Below, one piece after another: positions 45,301-58,524 of a DNA stretch of 64,000 nucleotides. Under the pieces are notes generated by a model that was given only the letters and a program-made list of their open reading frames with translations, searched no databases and was not told the origin of the DNA. Origin of the DNA: Conus ventricosus (Eukaryota > Mollusca > Gastropoda > Neogastropoda > Conidae); contig CM031622.1 of NCBI GenBank assembly GCA_018398815.1, forward strand, positions 17,575,058 to 17,639,057, written 5' to 3'. The translations under genes were made by a program, and so were the position numbers. Numbering within the stretch: the stretch's first letter is position 1; every line of letters starts with the position of its first letter.

Positions 45301-48300
45301 GGACTGTGTGCCCTTTTTTTGGAATGCCGGGAAATTGGCTCTGATTTGGGGGGAAATTTGGGATTTTTTCCCCTTGATGAAAGTAAAACTGTGGGATGGA
45401 ATTGTTTTGTTCCCTTGTTGGAAAAATCAGGATCCGTCTCTCAATTTTGCGGGGGTTTTGGCACAAAGCTGCGGGCCCCTTCGATTGCACTTGTTGGGCC
45501 AAAACAGTTTTGTGCTTTGGGGGGGTTTTTTGCCCCAAAAAACTTGGCAGACTGTTGAGTAACTTTAGTATTTTTTCTGCTTCAAAGGACATGAACCCCT
45601 CACGTTCCATGGCTTGGATCGGAGTTGATTTGGGAGTGCACCTGTAAGGATCTGGGGACCCCTGATTTCGGGGTTTCTGGGGGCCCTGGTTTTTTTAAAA
45701 GCTGGTTTTGGGGGGGGCTGTTCCCCCATGTAGCGCTCCATATTCAAGGACAGGTTTTTATTTTTCCAAGGTCCCAGCTTTTTCTAAAGGGTATGGTTTT
45801 GCCCCGCGAATGTTCCCGATAATTTTTTCAATGTCAGGGGGTTTCGGGCTCTTGCCGTGCAGTTGTCGATCTGTCGTTTTCAGGCCCATTTTTGGGAGCA
45901 AAAAGGGACTCTAGTTTGGTTGGTGACCATTCACCTGAAGGCATGCACCGGGTTTTTTTGGTTTGGTTGTTTTTTTTTCCCTGGCTGAAGATGGGGTATG
46001 TTTTTTTCCCGGGCTTGGTGGTCAAAAGCCATTTCTTTGCCCTTTTGTTCGATCTTGTTCATGGGCCCCCCCTCCGGGGACCCTTACTGTGACATTTTGT
46101 AACGTATAGTTCAGTGCATAGATAAACAAGATCACTGCATAAATTTTTGCCCATGGACCCATGAAGGGATGTCATCCAGGAATCTTTCATGAAAAAAGGA
46201 TAAAAAACGCGGGGGGGAGAGCCCCCAACCTTGTGGAAAGCCTTCTTTCATGTTTTTGCTTTTTCTGATGTTTTATTTTGTCCCCGGGTTTTTCTGGGGG
46301 TCAGGTACTGGTTGATCCGTTTTCAGGGGGCCGGTGTTTCCCAATATGGGGATTTTAATCGCAGATCTTTTTTCCGCTTTATAAAAAGCCTTTTAAAGGG
46401 GTCGACCCAGACTGCTATGGTGTTGTTTTTGGGGTTTTGGAGCGCATCTTCTATTTTTGGGGGGAATTTATAGACGACCTGGCTCTGTGGATCGGTTTTT
46501 GGGTCTAAAATCCGCCGGCTTGCCGAGATTTCCCCTTTCTCCCCCCCAGGTCCCAAAGTCACCTGTTTTTAAAAAGGGCCTCCCAAAGTTTCCCAAAAAG
46601 TGGAAAGACGGATGGGGGTTTTAACTGGTTTGTTTTTGGGTTTTTCCCCTTTTGTGGATGGGGGCCCAAAATTGGCATCTTTCCGGGACAAAGTACAGAG
46701 GCTTTTTGGCTGGGCGTTAAAGATGTTCTCTAGGGGTTTTCCAGGCGACAATCAAGGGGTTTGGAAACATTCATTTGTAATGTCATGGGGGTTTGGTAAA
46801 TTTCCCTTTTTTGGGAGCTTTTTTTCCCTTTCTTTGGTTTGTTACGGTGAAGGGTTTCTTCATTCCTTCTTCTTCTGTGTCCAGGTTCTTGTTTTTTTTT
46901 GGGTTGGGGGAAATTTCCTTTTTCTCCCTTTAAAAGAGGGTTGAGTTGCTGATCTTTTAAAAGGGGTTTAATAAAGAAGTCTGCAGCCCGCCTCCCAGAA
47001 AGGATTTTTTCATTTTCTTTAGAAAAAGGGTGCTGCTGTCGGTTTTTCATTGTTCATGGCCCGGGGTAAGATTCCTTTAGTTTTTTTCCCTTTTTCTCCA
47101 TGTTGTTTTTTTGGGGGGTTTTATTTTTTTCCGGGTTGTTTCTTGCAGGGGGGAAATGTATGCATTTGTATAAAATGCCTTTTTTTTTTTTTAAAGGCGA
47201 TGTTGTTTTCTCCCTTTTGGGGGTTTTTCTCTATTTTTCTTTGGCTGCTTTTTTTGATTTTCCCCAATTGGGGGAGTTTTTTCAGCCCAGTAGGGCCTGT
47301 AGTTTTTCCTGGCCCCTTTGGGAGGGGGTTTTTGCTCCCGTTTTTAAGGCTGCGTTAAAGGCCCTTGGGCTTTAGGGTTTTAGTCTTTTAAATGGGTGTT
47401 GAGGGTTCCCAACTGTTTTTTTTTCCCATCGTGAGTACAGAATTTTTTTCCCCATTTTGCTTTCTTGTGGGGTTCCTTCTGAGCAGTGGCTTCCCGTCTT
47501 TTTTGGATGGGGGTTTTGGGCTGAAAAAATTTTCCAAGTCTTTGGCACTACCGGGACTTAACTGGTCTAACCCCGCCCTTTTCTGTACTTGCCTGCAGGT
47601 TGTTGGGTGGCAAGGCTAAGTCTGGTGTTGTTAACGTTTACACCTCGGATTTAAAAATTTGGAGGGTTTCATTGGAGGTTCAGCAGGTGTATTTGCTGGT
47701 TGGGGGGCCAGTCTTCTACCCCCTGTCCTCGGGAGTTTTTTTCACGGGATCCCAGCTGTAGGGGGCCCCATTAAAGGGCACCCCACGATTAGGAAAGCCC
47801 CCTGCATGAAAACCCAATACCCACGCAGAGAAAGCTGTTATCTGGTGGGCATTTTACATTGTATTTCTTTATTTCCCTTACCCTGCAGCTTTAATATCCC
47901 CCCAGTGTTTTCGGCTTTTTTTTCAGTACCCAACTTCTAAATGTTTTGCTTGTATGGGTTTTTTTTAAAACTAGGATGGGGAAACCCCCACGTTTGTGTT
48001 TCCCTTCCGGTCCCATCAAAAGGGTCGGTTTGCCCTTACTCCCCCAAAGCGAAGATGGTTTCCTGAAGGCCCAAGAAATTGTCTTTTGCCCCCCCCCCCC
48101 CCCCCCCCCTTAGTCTTTCTTTAAGAGGGAACTTCTTGGGGGATTCCCTCTGCTTTTTCCCTTTTGGGCACCCTAAACAGTTTTGCTTTCATCTCCTTTC
48201 CCCCGTAATAATCAGTGCCTTTTCCTGTGTAACCCCCGCCTGGTTTTTTCCCGCAGGGGGGGAATGGGGGAACGCCCCCATTTGAAAGGGCCCCCGAAAA

Positions 48301-51300
48301 TTTTTTTAAAAATTTTTCACAAACAATAGAATATTCGCAAACACTATAAAATGCAAATCTAAGGGATACTAAATTGAGGGTCTATCACCAAAATTTGGCT
48401 GTTGTTCGCCAAAAAAATTCTTTAAATTTGGATTTTTCCTTAGTATCTTGGGTTTTTTTTTCCCACTTTTTTAGTGGGGTCATTCTTTTACCCTGGGTTT
48501 GGCCTTCCATTTGGAAAAGTTCAGTCTTAGTGAGCCCCAGAGAAAACTGGGGCATTCCCCCCGGATTTAAAAAAACCCCATGGGACCTTTTTCCCCCAAA
48601 CTTAGTTACTGATTCTCTTAAGTTTAAATTTTTAATCAAAAACTTAAATTCATTTGAAGATTTTGAAAACAATTATGAAGAATTACGAAATCTCATACTG
48701 AGGCAGCAGATTGTGCCATTCCAAAGTTTAAATTTAAAAAAGGACCTTCCAAAAAAGGGGGGCCTAAAAGTTTTGGCGGAACCCCTTTCATGTGAGTTAG
48801 CCGTTAAAAATAAAAACTAAAGCTTTTTCAAAACTGGAAAAAACAACCCCCCCAATTTTTAATAAAAGAACTCCACGTAAATCAAAATTTTTTGTTTAAA
48901 ATACAGTAAAAAGCAGTAGCTCTTCCCAAAGACAGTATTAAAAAAAATTAATTGATCAAAAACTTTTTTAAAAAATTTTCCACATGAGTTTCTAAATTTG
49001 GAATGAAATTTTGAGAATAAGGGGTTTTTTTCCCCTTCCCTCGCTTTGCTTGCATTTTAACCGAAAAAATTTTATAGAACAAACAATGAAAAGGCCAAAT
49101 TATTAGCTGAAATTTCGCTTAAATTTGAGTCAGATTTGAAGTGTTTATCTCGTCTGAAAAAATTTGTAAAAAGGGGTTTTGGACGATGTACCAAAACTTT
49201 GGGAGTTTAAACATAGAAATTTAACGCTTTGTTTTAAACAAAAATTTAACAATGCTTAAAATTGTTTCGCATTAAAGGTTTAAATCCAGGTAAGATAGCC
49301 CCCAGGTTCAGATCCTTTTTCCTATTAACATGTTAAAAGCATTTTTTTGGAGGTCTTTATCAATTGGGGTTTGGGGTTTTCTTTCAGATATGGTTGGAAT
49401 GCGGGAAATGCCCCCTACAGTTTGGGAAAAAAAAGCAAATGTATCCAAAACCCTTAAAAAAGGGAAAAAATCAAAAAGTCTTCTCTTTTAGTTTTTCCCA
49501 CCTATTTCTTTAACACCTCCCATTTGGGAAAAATTTTTGAAAGAAACATGAAAAACAGAATTTGAAAAATTTCCTTGGAAAAAAAAAAATGGGGGTGTTG
49601 GGCCCTTTTTTCCGGTGGGTTTTTGGGAAAAGGGAGGGAAATGCAGACCAAAATTGGCCACTTATCCCCAAAAAGTGGAAAAAAAAAGCTTTTGCCAAGC
49701 TCATTGAACCCCCCTTTCACCCGTTTTTTTTTATGTTATAGAGCCTACGAAATTTTGTTTTGATTCTTAAAATTTTTGTACAAAGCACATGAAAACCGGA
49801 AACCCAGGTCGTTTGTTTTCCAAATTTTTAAAGGGGTTTTTATGGGGCAGGGAATTTTCCAAGTCAATGTACACGGGGGCTTTATCAACTTTTGGCTATT
49901 GCATGGGTTTTTCCCCCCAAAGGAAAATGTAATCGCTTTCCAAAAAAATTTTTTTCGGGTAATGCTTTCCCATATCAAACGGGGTTTAAAACAAAAAGGT
50001 GCCACATTAAACTCTGTATGCCCAAAATTTTGTTGTCTGTGGAGAAAGTAAACTGCCCAATTTTTTTAAACAACCCCAAAAAAAAAAAGAAAAGAAAAAC
50101 CCTTGAACCCTTTTTGGGGAAAAAGTTGATTTTTTTTTTTCATTTTAAAGAAAAACAAATGGGTTTTGTTTATCAGCTCACAAAACGGTTTTTGTTCCCC
50201 CTTTTAAAAAAAACAATTTTCGTTTGAAGGGGAGAGAAGGGTGTCTGTACAAGGGTTGATGATAATTTTTTTACCCAAGCAAAATAGTTAAGTTTCCCGG
50301 TGTTAAACTTTCACTTTAAAAAATTTTTTTGAGTTAAAAAATTTTAAATTTCCCCTTTTAGAAAAGCTTAGGGAAAAAAAAAAGGATTATTACATGGGTT
50401 TTTTCTGCTATTACCTCTGATTAACTGGGGATTAATTCGTCTATGTCGGGCCTTTAGGGCTAGGGCGTTCAATTCTGTCGTTTTGGCAAGGGAAAGGGGG
50501 TTTTTTTTTTTTTGGTTTTTTTTTTTTTTTTTTTTTTTTCAGTGGGGAAGACAGCTTTACCCCAAACTAAACCCGTTTTGATTTGTTAGCCTTTTAAAAT
50601 TGCCCTTGGGGTTCCCCGGGGGAAATTCTTTATTTGGGCCTGCAAGGAAGTGGTGGTTACCCTTAAATTTGGGCATTGGCTAAGGGTTTTGTCTGTTTAA
50701 ATTTTTCAGTGAGGCTTGAACCATCCCAAATTTTAGTAATGGTTGGAAAAATGGGGGAAGTACGTATATTTCAAGGACCGAAAAAAAAAAGAGGGTAAAA
50801 TGCCCCCTAGGTGCTATGTTTCCCCAATTTTTTGAATTAAACCGTCTCTTGATGGTATTGCCCCGGGTTCCCTGTTGTTCATTTCCTTGTGGTTGTCAGG
50901 GCAGGCGAAATCATCTACACTTTCGGGATCTTAATAAAAAAGTTTTTCCTTGTTGCTTTTTCCTATGCCAAAAAACTTGGGATGTTTGGAAACACGATTC
51001 CTATCTTCAATTTTTAAGGATGGTTTTTGTTTTAGTTTTTTTCGATTTTTTGGGGCTTTTCCCTTTTTTTAATTTCCAGCGCTTGCAAATTTGAAAAACT
51101 TCCCTATTCGAAAAAGGTGTTCTATTTTTTTCGCAGAGGTTTTTTGGGCCCTTTTGAAAAACACTTAAAAATTTTAAAAATTTAAAATGCCTGTTTTTTT
51201 TAAAAGGGCAAATTTCTTATATTTTCGGGTCAAAATCAGCGCTTACGGCTCTACATTGTCAATCAAAAATTAGTCGTTCAGTTGAAAGTGGATTTTATTT

Positions 51301-52480
51301 ATATTAAACGGTTTATGTCCGGACAAAAAAAATTTAAAAAACCAAAGGGCGTTTGGCCAGGTTGTTTGGGGCAAAAGCTTCAATCAAACATTCTAGGCCC
51401 AGGTAGTGGGGCCCCGGGGTCGGGTCCCGCCAATTTTAAACTTAGCGGAGGGTTTCACGGAAAACGGTTCGGGCCGCCAGAGGGGTAAGTAGCTTTACCG
51501 GGCGCCTCGATTTTTCTGGTAAAAGGTCTCGGCCGGAATTTGATCATCGACCAATTTGGCCGGAGGAGATAATTTCCCAATCCCCAACGGGGACGGTTTT
51601 CGGTCCCGCCAGACGGGGGCTTTTGTAGTTGGGCCGACGCCTCGGGGTCTGCCCAGACGGATCCCCAACGCATGGGCCCGATGATCTAGCCCCTTTTCGG
51701 CTCGCCCGGGAAAAGGGAAGAGGGAGGGAAGAGTGTGGGGTGGGGGGTTTAAATCAAGGTAATCAATTAAAAAGACCAATTTACCCCCCAAGGGGTAAGG
51801 CGTGTAGGGTGACTGTCATGATTTTTAATATCCAATGGAATTTGAGGGAGGGTAACTTGGGTAAAGGGCTTTTTTTAAAAAAAGGGCCATTTGGGACTCG
51901 CCCTTGGACACGGGGAGTTTAGGGGTTAAAAAAATGCCCCTAGTGAGAGAGAAAAGGAGGAAAGAAAAGAGAGGAGGGAAAAGGGGAAAAGGTTCTGGGT
52001 GTTTAAACTTGCCCGGGAGAAGAGCAAAAGAGATGATGGAGGGGGTGAAGGGGAAAACCCAGCTTGGGAGGGAATTTGCACCCTAGTTGTCTTTCAGAGG
52101 GAAAGGGGGAAAAAAAGAGATGTGGAGAGAGAGGGGTTTTCTAACTAATGAAGAGAAAAAAAAAACGAAAGGGAAAAAGGGAAAAAAAAGCAAAACCCTG
52201 TCCATTTTATAGAGAAGCCGAAGAGGGAGAAAAGGGTGCAATTTCCCTTAATGCGGAGAAAGAAAGGGAGAACAGATCGGGGGGTGGGTAGTCACTGTTC
52301 CATCTGAAAAGGGGGGGGCGCCTCATACCTGGACTGGTCACTTCGTCAAGCAGAACACGGGCCCCGCCAGTGCCGGGAGGGTTTAAACCCGCCCCGGGGG
52401 CCAGCAGACCAAAACCGTGCCAGCGTTGGGGTGTTTCTTGTGGGAAAATGACAGGGGGAAAAGGAAAAAAAAAAAAAAAA
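40942..52480 (+). repeat. Error-laden second copy of 29,930-40,930 (suspected assembly artefact)
   Basis: Anchors run in the same order as the clean copy: AATAACAG at 40,953 (clean 29,934), the poly-G tract near 44,145 (33,000), LTR start near 51,314 (39,844) and ACAGATCG at 52,272 (40,761). Between the first and last anchors the copy is 11,319 bp against 10,827 bp, about 4.5% longer. Differences are mainly run expansions and local smearing into AAAA, TTTT, GGGG or CCCC. Reading frames here are destroyed versions of LINE and LTR sequence and should not be annotated as genes. Confidence 0.85.
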
Positions 52481-55262
52481 GAAAAAACGTGATTCGTGAA
52501 TAGTTTAAAATCACCTGGCCAAAGGGAAAGTAGAAAGCTATTAACCCCGGGTTTTGTTAATTTTGTTTTAGAAAAAAAAATAAAAAAAATTTTTTTGAAG
52601 TTAGGAAGAAAAAGAATGTTTTATTTTTTTTTGATTTCCCTATGCATTGATGTTTTTTTCTATGATCATGGTGGGAAAGTTTTAGACTTTACTAGTGGTT
52701 TTTTGGGGGCGAAAGCATGATATATGAATGGATCGTAAGCAAGGTGAGTGTGTTTTTGGGGTGTGCGCTAGGGCCTTCCCCCATCGACCTCAACCCCAGG
52801 TTGACAAATTTATTGGCGAGCCGCCAGGATTTTTCTGGCCCATTTATTATTTAAATTTTTCAAATTTCAGAGAGGAAGGGTGGGTGGGATTCAAGTGTTG
52901 GGAATTTCCAAGGGCAAGGTGTTGTCTTACTGTATGTTCCCCAAAATAGTTAAATTTAGGGGTTGGGGTTGCTTCCAAGAAAAGTTTTAAAACTAGGCTT
53001 GGCATTTTCAGCCCCCCGAGTACTTATTTCCACGATTGCCTATAAATTGCTCTCATAGTTTGGGGCGGCACTGGGCGTTTATAAAAATAACTACGTTGTC
53101 CCCAAACTAATATTATCCCTTCATGGATTGGGCTTTTACGTCACTGTGCGGTAACCACCGTTTGGTGTCGTAGTAATAAATTTTTGTTTAAAAAAAAAAA
53201 AAAAAAAAAAGAAGATATAATGCGGGAAAAAAAAGAAAACCCCTATTGGGAAAAACTTGTGAGGTGCTCATGATTTAGGCTACCGGGGGAAAGGGGTTGG
53301 GGAGCATTCGTTGAAAAAACCCGCAAAAGATTGGGGAAAGGGAAAAAGAGCCCAGCGGAAAAGGACGGGGTCGCGGGAAAAAAAAGAAGAAAAAGAAAAA
53401 AATTTAAAATTCAGGCTAATGATAAAACAGGTAGGGAAGAAACAGAAAAAAATGAAGCAGGGAAAAAAGAAAGGATTAAAGCTAGGGAAAAGAGGAAAAA
53501 GGGAAAAACTAAAAAGGTTTTAACTAGGTTAGAGAAAGTGAGGGTTTCAAAGGGGACCACCCAGGATGGTTGTTCCCGTTTTAGGGGGACTCTGTGCGCA
53601 GTTACGCCCCCCACCCCGTTGCCAAAATTCTCGGGAAAGGAAAAGATTCGATCGTTTCATTTAAACAGTGTTTCGAAAAAGTTTTGCGACCAGTCAGGGT
53701 TGGCCTTAGAAGAGGGGGCAGTCTTTTTTTCAGCGCTATTGACGGGTTAAAGGGGTTACAGATTTTCATTTCATTGCCCGCAGACACCCCCAAACTGATT
53801 TTGGTGTGTGAAGGGAAACATTGATGAAGGGATTTGACCTCACAAAAGGAAGGATTTTAGAAAAAAATTTCGTTAAACTAGATTACAAACAGGGGGAACG
53901 TACACTCAGTTTTGGGGCACGTTTTTGATCCCCTATTTTGATAAATGGCTTGGTTGGAAATTTTTTGGGACGAAGAAGGAGTTCGCCCAATTGAAGAAAC
54001 TGGTTATGAAGGAAAGATTTTGGGAGGTTGCGGCCCTGAGGGTTAAAAATTTCATTTGAAAGAGAAAAAAGCCAAAAGCGCAGGGGGGTTGTTGAAATTT
54101 GCCCCCGGGGGTATAGAGGGCACGTTTTGGGGGACTAAGGTGAGGGGAAACAGGTGTGGCACAGGTGAGAAGGTGGGAAAAGGGGAAACCCGGGGAGTTT
54201 TTTTGCAAAATTTTGAAACCCCGTGGTGGGGGGAAAAAAGGAAGGGCAAAGGGACATTGGTGTTTCATTTGTAAAAAGAAGGGGGCATGTGGCCGGGGGA
54301 TTGTGCATGGGTTTCCCGGGAAAGGGACAGCCTTTTCAAGAAGTCGAAAGGGGCGCCAGGGGAAAAGGAAAAATTCAGTGGGAAAAAAAAGGGATTCAGT
54401 TTGAAGAAGGGGGGAGGGGCGGGCCCAGGGTAGCCAAATGGACAGCAAACAGTGTCAGGGGGTGGAGGGGATAGGCGAGTGGTTTGTTACCAGTGGGGGG
54501 GAAGGGTGGATGGGCCCCGCAGGGGTTTTAAAGTGTTACGGACCCCTGGTTGGTTATGTGGTTTTAATTTTGAACAACGCTGGTGAGAAAGGGGATTTTA
54601 CAGGGCAAAACCAGGGGGCCTTTTTCCTAATCGATGGGGGCTGTGAGGGGGTTTCCGTTGTAAGATAGAAGTACTCCCCCTTTTTTCTCAGGGCGGTTTT
54701 CGGGGTTGGTGTGGAGAAAAACCCCTTTATGATTTGACATTGGAAAAATTTCCCGGGGGAAAAGGGAAAAAGGGATCCGGGGTTGTTTTGCTACAGGGGC
54801 AGCAGTTCAAAAAAAAGGAGCAAGAAAAAGGAAAAGGTTTATAAAAACCCTTAGTCGTTCCAGCCCAAGGGAAATAGGGTGATGTGTCGCCTGAGGAAAT
54901 TTAGGGCAGGCAGGGGAAAAAGACCCTTTTGCTGTTTAAAATCTTGGGAGTTTTCAAAAAGGTTTGGGGAGAAAAAAGGGGTTAGGGGGAGGTGAGACAG
55001 AAATTTTTTGTGGGAAAAGGGGGGCTGTTGGGACCGAGTGTTCACCCAAGGGGGAAAATCAGGTAAGGTGAAAAACCAGTTAGGGGGTTTTCCCGGCCAT
55101 GTTATCGGGACACTGTCATGTCAGTGGGTCACGAGTCGCTCAGGGGGGTCATCTCGGCACCAGAAAACGTGACCGAATCTTCCCATGATTTTCATTGGCC
55201 AGGGGGGAAAGGGGAGACATCAAGGGGTTTTGCATGTCATGTGGGGCGTGTTTTCAGAGGTC
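52481..55262 (+). repeat. Error-laden second copy of about 58,190-60,850 (suspected assembly artefact)
   Basis: GTGATTCG at 52,489 equals 58,195, and GACACTGTCATG at 55,109 equals 60,704. The span is 2,620 bp against 2,509 bp, about 4.4% longer, the same inflation as in the preceding block. It covers the LTR end, the untranslated leader, gag, protease and the start of integrase of the Gypsy element. It is continuous with the preceding damaged block. Confidence 0.85.
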
Positions 55263-55280
55263 GCCACCCGGGGGGGGGGG

Positions 55281-55318
<38 letters not shown>

Positions 55319-55348
55319 TTCCCCCCCCCCCCCCCCCCCCCCCACCCC

Positions 55349-55384
<36 letters not shown>

Positions 55385-55413
55385 ACCCCCCCCCCCCCCC
55401 CCCCAAAACCCCA

Positions 55414-55462
<49 letters not shown>

Positions 55463-57985
55463 TTAGGGAAAAGGGTTTTTTTGGTGTTTTTTGGGGGATT
55501 TCGGGGAAAAGGTGGGATTTTTTTTGGTGTTTTGGGGAAAGGGGGGGATTTTTAAAAATTTTTTGTTTGGTGGGATTTTTTTTTTTGGGTTTTTTTTTGG
55601 GAGAATTTTTTTTTTGGTTTTTTAAGGAAAAAGTTTGGAAAAGGGGGGGTTAGGGTCGTTTTGGAAGTTGGACGGGGTGGGGGTTCCTTGGTGGGAGCGG
55701 TCCTGGGGTTTTTCAGGGGGGGTTTTTAGGTTTGTGTGTTTTTTGGGGGAAATTAAAATTGAAAAATTTTTTTGTGGTGTTGAATGGGGTTTTAAATTTT
55801 TTGTTTGTTTTTTTTGGTGGTTTTTTTTTGGGCCGAAAATTTTGGTTTTGGGGTGAAGGGGGGAAGGGGGGGGAGGGGGGGGGTTGGTGATGGGGGTTTT
55901 CGGGGGGGTTGGGGATTTGGGTTTTTGGGGGTGGAGGGGGGGGGGGGGGTTGGGGAAAAGGGGGTTGGGGGGTGGGTTTGGGGGGGGTGGGGGGGGGGGT
56001 GTGGTGGGTTAAATGGGCCCGGGGGTTTTGAAAAAATAGGGTTTGGTGTGGGGGGGGGGGGTTGGGGGGTGTTGGTTGGGGGGGGGTTTTTGGGGAAATT
56101 ATTGTATAGTTGGGGAGTTTGTGGGAAAAAAGGTTTTTGGGGTCGTTTTGGTGTTAGGGGGTTGGAAAATTAAAGGGGGTGGGGTTTGGTTTTGGGGATG
56201 TTGGGGGGGTGGCCCGGGAGGGTTTTCCCGGGTTTTTGGGGGGTTCTGGGAAAAAGGGTTTGGTGGGATAAAGGGGTCACCGATTCTTCCTTTGGGGTAA
56301 AGTTTGGGGGTTTTTTGGTGGTTTTAAGTTTTAGTTTCTTGGTGTTTTTTTTTTTTTGGGGTTTTTTTTGGGGGTTTTTGGTTTTTTTTGCCTTTTTTGT
56401 TGAGGTTTTTTTGGGGGGTTTTTTAGGCATTTTTTTAATTTTTTTTGAAGGTTTTGGGGAAAGGGTTTAAGAGAAAAAATTTAGGTTGGTTTTTTTTTTT
56501 TTGGGTTTTAGGGGTTTTTTTTTGGGGGGAAAAAAGGAAAGGGGGTTGGGGAAAATTTTTTGAATGGGGGGAATTTGGGTTTTTTTGGGTTTTTTTTTGG
56601 TTTTTTTTATTTGGGGGTTTTTTAAATTTTTTGGAATTGGTTTTTTTTTGTGTTTGGTTGGGGGGGGGGGGTTTTTTTTTGGTTTGGTGGAGGTTGCGAT
56701 TTTGGGGGGTGGTTTTGTTTTTGGTCCGGTTTTTTTTGTTTGGGTTTTTTTTTGGGGGTGGGATTTGGTTTGTGAGGAGTGGGGTTTTTTCCTTTTTTTA
56801 TTTTTTTGGGGTTTGACGTTTTTTGAAGGGGTACCAAGGTTTTGGGGGGATTTTTTGTTTGTGTTTTTTGGTTTTAAAAAAAAATTTGTTTTTTTTTGGG
56901 GGTTTTTGGTGGGTTTTTATTTTAAAATTTGGGGGGGTTGAAAAAGGAAATTTTTGGGTTTGGGTTTTTTGGTTTTAGGGTTTTGGGGGTTTTGGGGGGG
57001 TGTGGGGAATTTTTGTTTTGGGTGAATGGGGGTTGGGGTTATGGTTTGGGGGTTTTTTTTGAATTTTTTGTTTTTTGGGGGGTTTTGGGTTTGGGTTTTG
57101 TTGGTTGTGGTTATTTTTTTGTTGGTTTTTTTTGGGTTGGGGAGTTATGGGTTTGGGGTTTGTTTCCCTTTTTTTTGGGTTTTTGGTTGTGGGTTTTTTT
57201 TTTTCGTAAATTTTTTTTGGTTGTTTTTTTGTTTTTTTTTTAAGAATTTTTTTTTTTTTGGGGGGGTTTTTGGTTTTTTTGGGGGGGGAATTTTTTTGTG
57301 GAAGGGTTTTTTGATAAAATTTTTTGTTTTTGCAATTTTTTTTTTTTTTTTGATTTTTTTTTTATTTCCTTTTTTTTTTTTTTAAATTTTTTAAAGTTTT
57401 TGTTGTTTTTTTTTTGTGTTTTTTGAATGGGTTTTGTTTTTTTGTTTTTTTTTGAGAAATTTTTTTTTTTTTTTTGAAGGGGGTTTTTTTTTTTTGGTTT
57501 TTTTTTTTTGTTGGTAGGTTGTTTTTTTAAAAATTTTTTTTTGTTTTGGGGTTTTTTTTTTTAATTTTTTTTTTTTTGATTGTTTCGGGGGGTTTTTTTT
57601 TTTTTTTTGGGTTTTTAGTAGAAGTTTTTAAAATTTTTTAATTGATCTTGGGGTTTGTTTTGGGTTTTTTTAGAAGGAAAGGGCCCCAAAATCCTTTTAA
57701 TTCCCTTCGGAGGGTCGGCCAGGGCCCAACGGTTGTTAAAATTGGGGCCGGAGGTTTTTTGTTTTTGGCCCGAAGGGTTCCCAAGAAGGGGAGATTTATT
57801 AAAACCAATTTAAAAAACGGTTTGCCGGAAAAGGGGGGGAGGAATTTTTTTTGGTGGGGTGTTTTTAAACCAAATAAAATAATTTACCCCCCAAAACCCC
57901 CCCAAAAAAGGCGTTGAGGGGTAAAAGCCCGTTTGGGGGGGTACAAATGTTAATCAAGGAAAAAGGGGGGGCAAGGGAATGGGAA
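55263..57985. other. Poly-C followed by G/T-rich low-complexity sequence, probably not genomic
   Basis: About 180 bp of almost pure C (about 55,284-55,462) is followed by roughly 2.2 kb made mostly of G and T runs with very little C, then by about 300 bp of mixed damaged sequence. No match to any other part of the window is visible. Poly-proline and Phe/Gly/Trp-rich frames here are composition artefacts. Recognisable LTR sequence returns near 57,986. Confidence 0.75.
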
Positions 57986-58501
57986 AAGAAAAGCATCGAT
58001 TTTGATAGTCACTGTTCCATTGAACCGGGGTCGCCTCATCCCTGGCAGCGTCCACTTCGTCAAGCAGAACCAAGGCCAACGCCAGTGCCGGCAGTTCTAC
58101 CTGCCCAGGTGCCAGCAGACCAATAACCTGAGCCAGCAGTTGTGTCGGCTTGTGAAAGTGACAGTGAAAGGAAAAAAAAAGAAAAGAAAAGACAGTGATT
58201 CGTGAATAGTTAAGATCACCTGGCCGGGTTTAAAGTAGAAAGCTATTTATCCCCGGGTTATTTAATGATGTTTTAGATAAATGATTTTGTGAAAGTTCAG
58301 GAAGAGAAGGAATGTTTTATTTTGTTTGATTCCATATGCATTGATGTTTCGTTTCTATGTTTCTGTGTAGTAAAGTTATAGACTTTACTAGTGGTTTGAT
58401 GTGACAAATGCATGATTTTATGAATGAGATCGTAGCAAGCTGTGAGTGTGTTTGGGCTGTGCGCTAGCCCTTTCCCTCATGACTTTCACCCGAGGTTGAC
58501 A
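57986..58501 (+). repeat. 5' LTR, last part
   Basis: From about 57,990 to 58,157 it overlaps, with scattered differences, 40,756-40,911. From 58,158 it continues the LTR to TGACA at 58,497-58,501. The overlap shows the two clean parts belong together once the intervening block is removed. Confidence 0.75.
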
Positions 58502-58506
58502 ATTTT

Positions 58507-58524
58507 TGGCGAGCCTGCCAGGAT
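58507..58524 (+). promoter_or_regulatory. Candidate primer-binding site
   Basis: TGGCGAGCCTGCCAGGAT begins 5 bp after the proposed LTR end and starts with TGG, as needed to pair with a tRNA 3' CCA. I could not match it to a particular tRNA, so this is positional evidence only. Confidence 0.4.

Noticed and set aside
40942..52480. Genuine ancient tandem duplication of 11 kb
   Set aside because: Uniform 4.5% lengthening, homopolymer smearing and direct continuation into the sequence found at 58.2 kb fit read error better; it remains testable with raw reads.
41000..55260. Many apparent small ORFs
   Set aside because: Each lies in the noisy copy of LINE or Gypsy sequence found clean elsewhere in the window.
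55118..57385. Long poly-proline and Phe/Gly/Trp-rich open frames
   Set aside because: They come from a poly-C run and G/T-only sequence with almost no stop codons by composition; no domain or start context supports genes.
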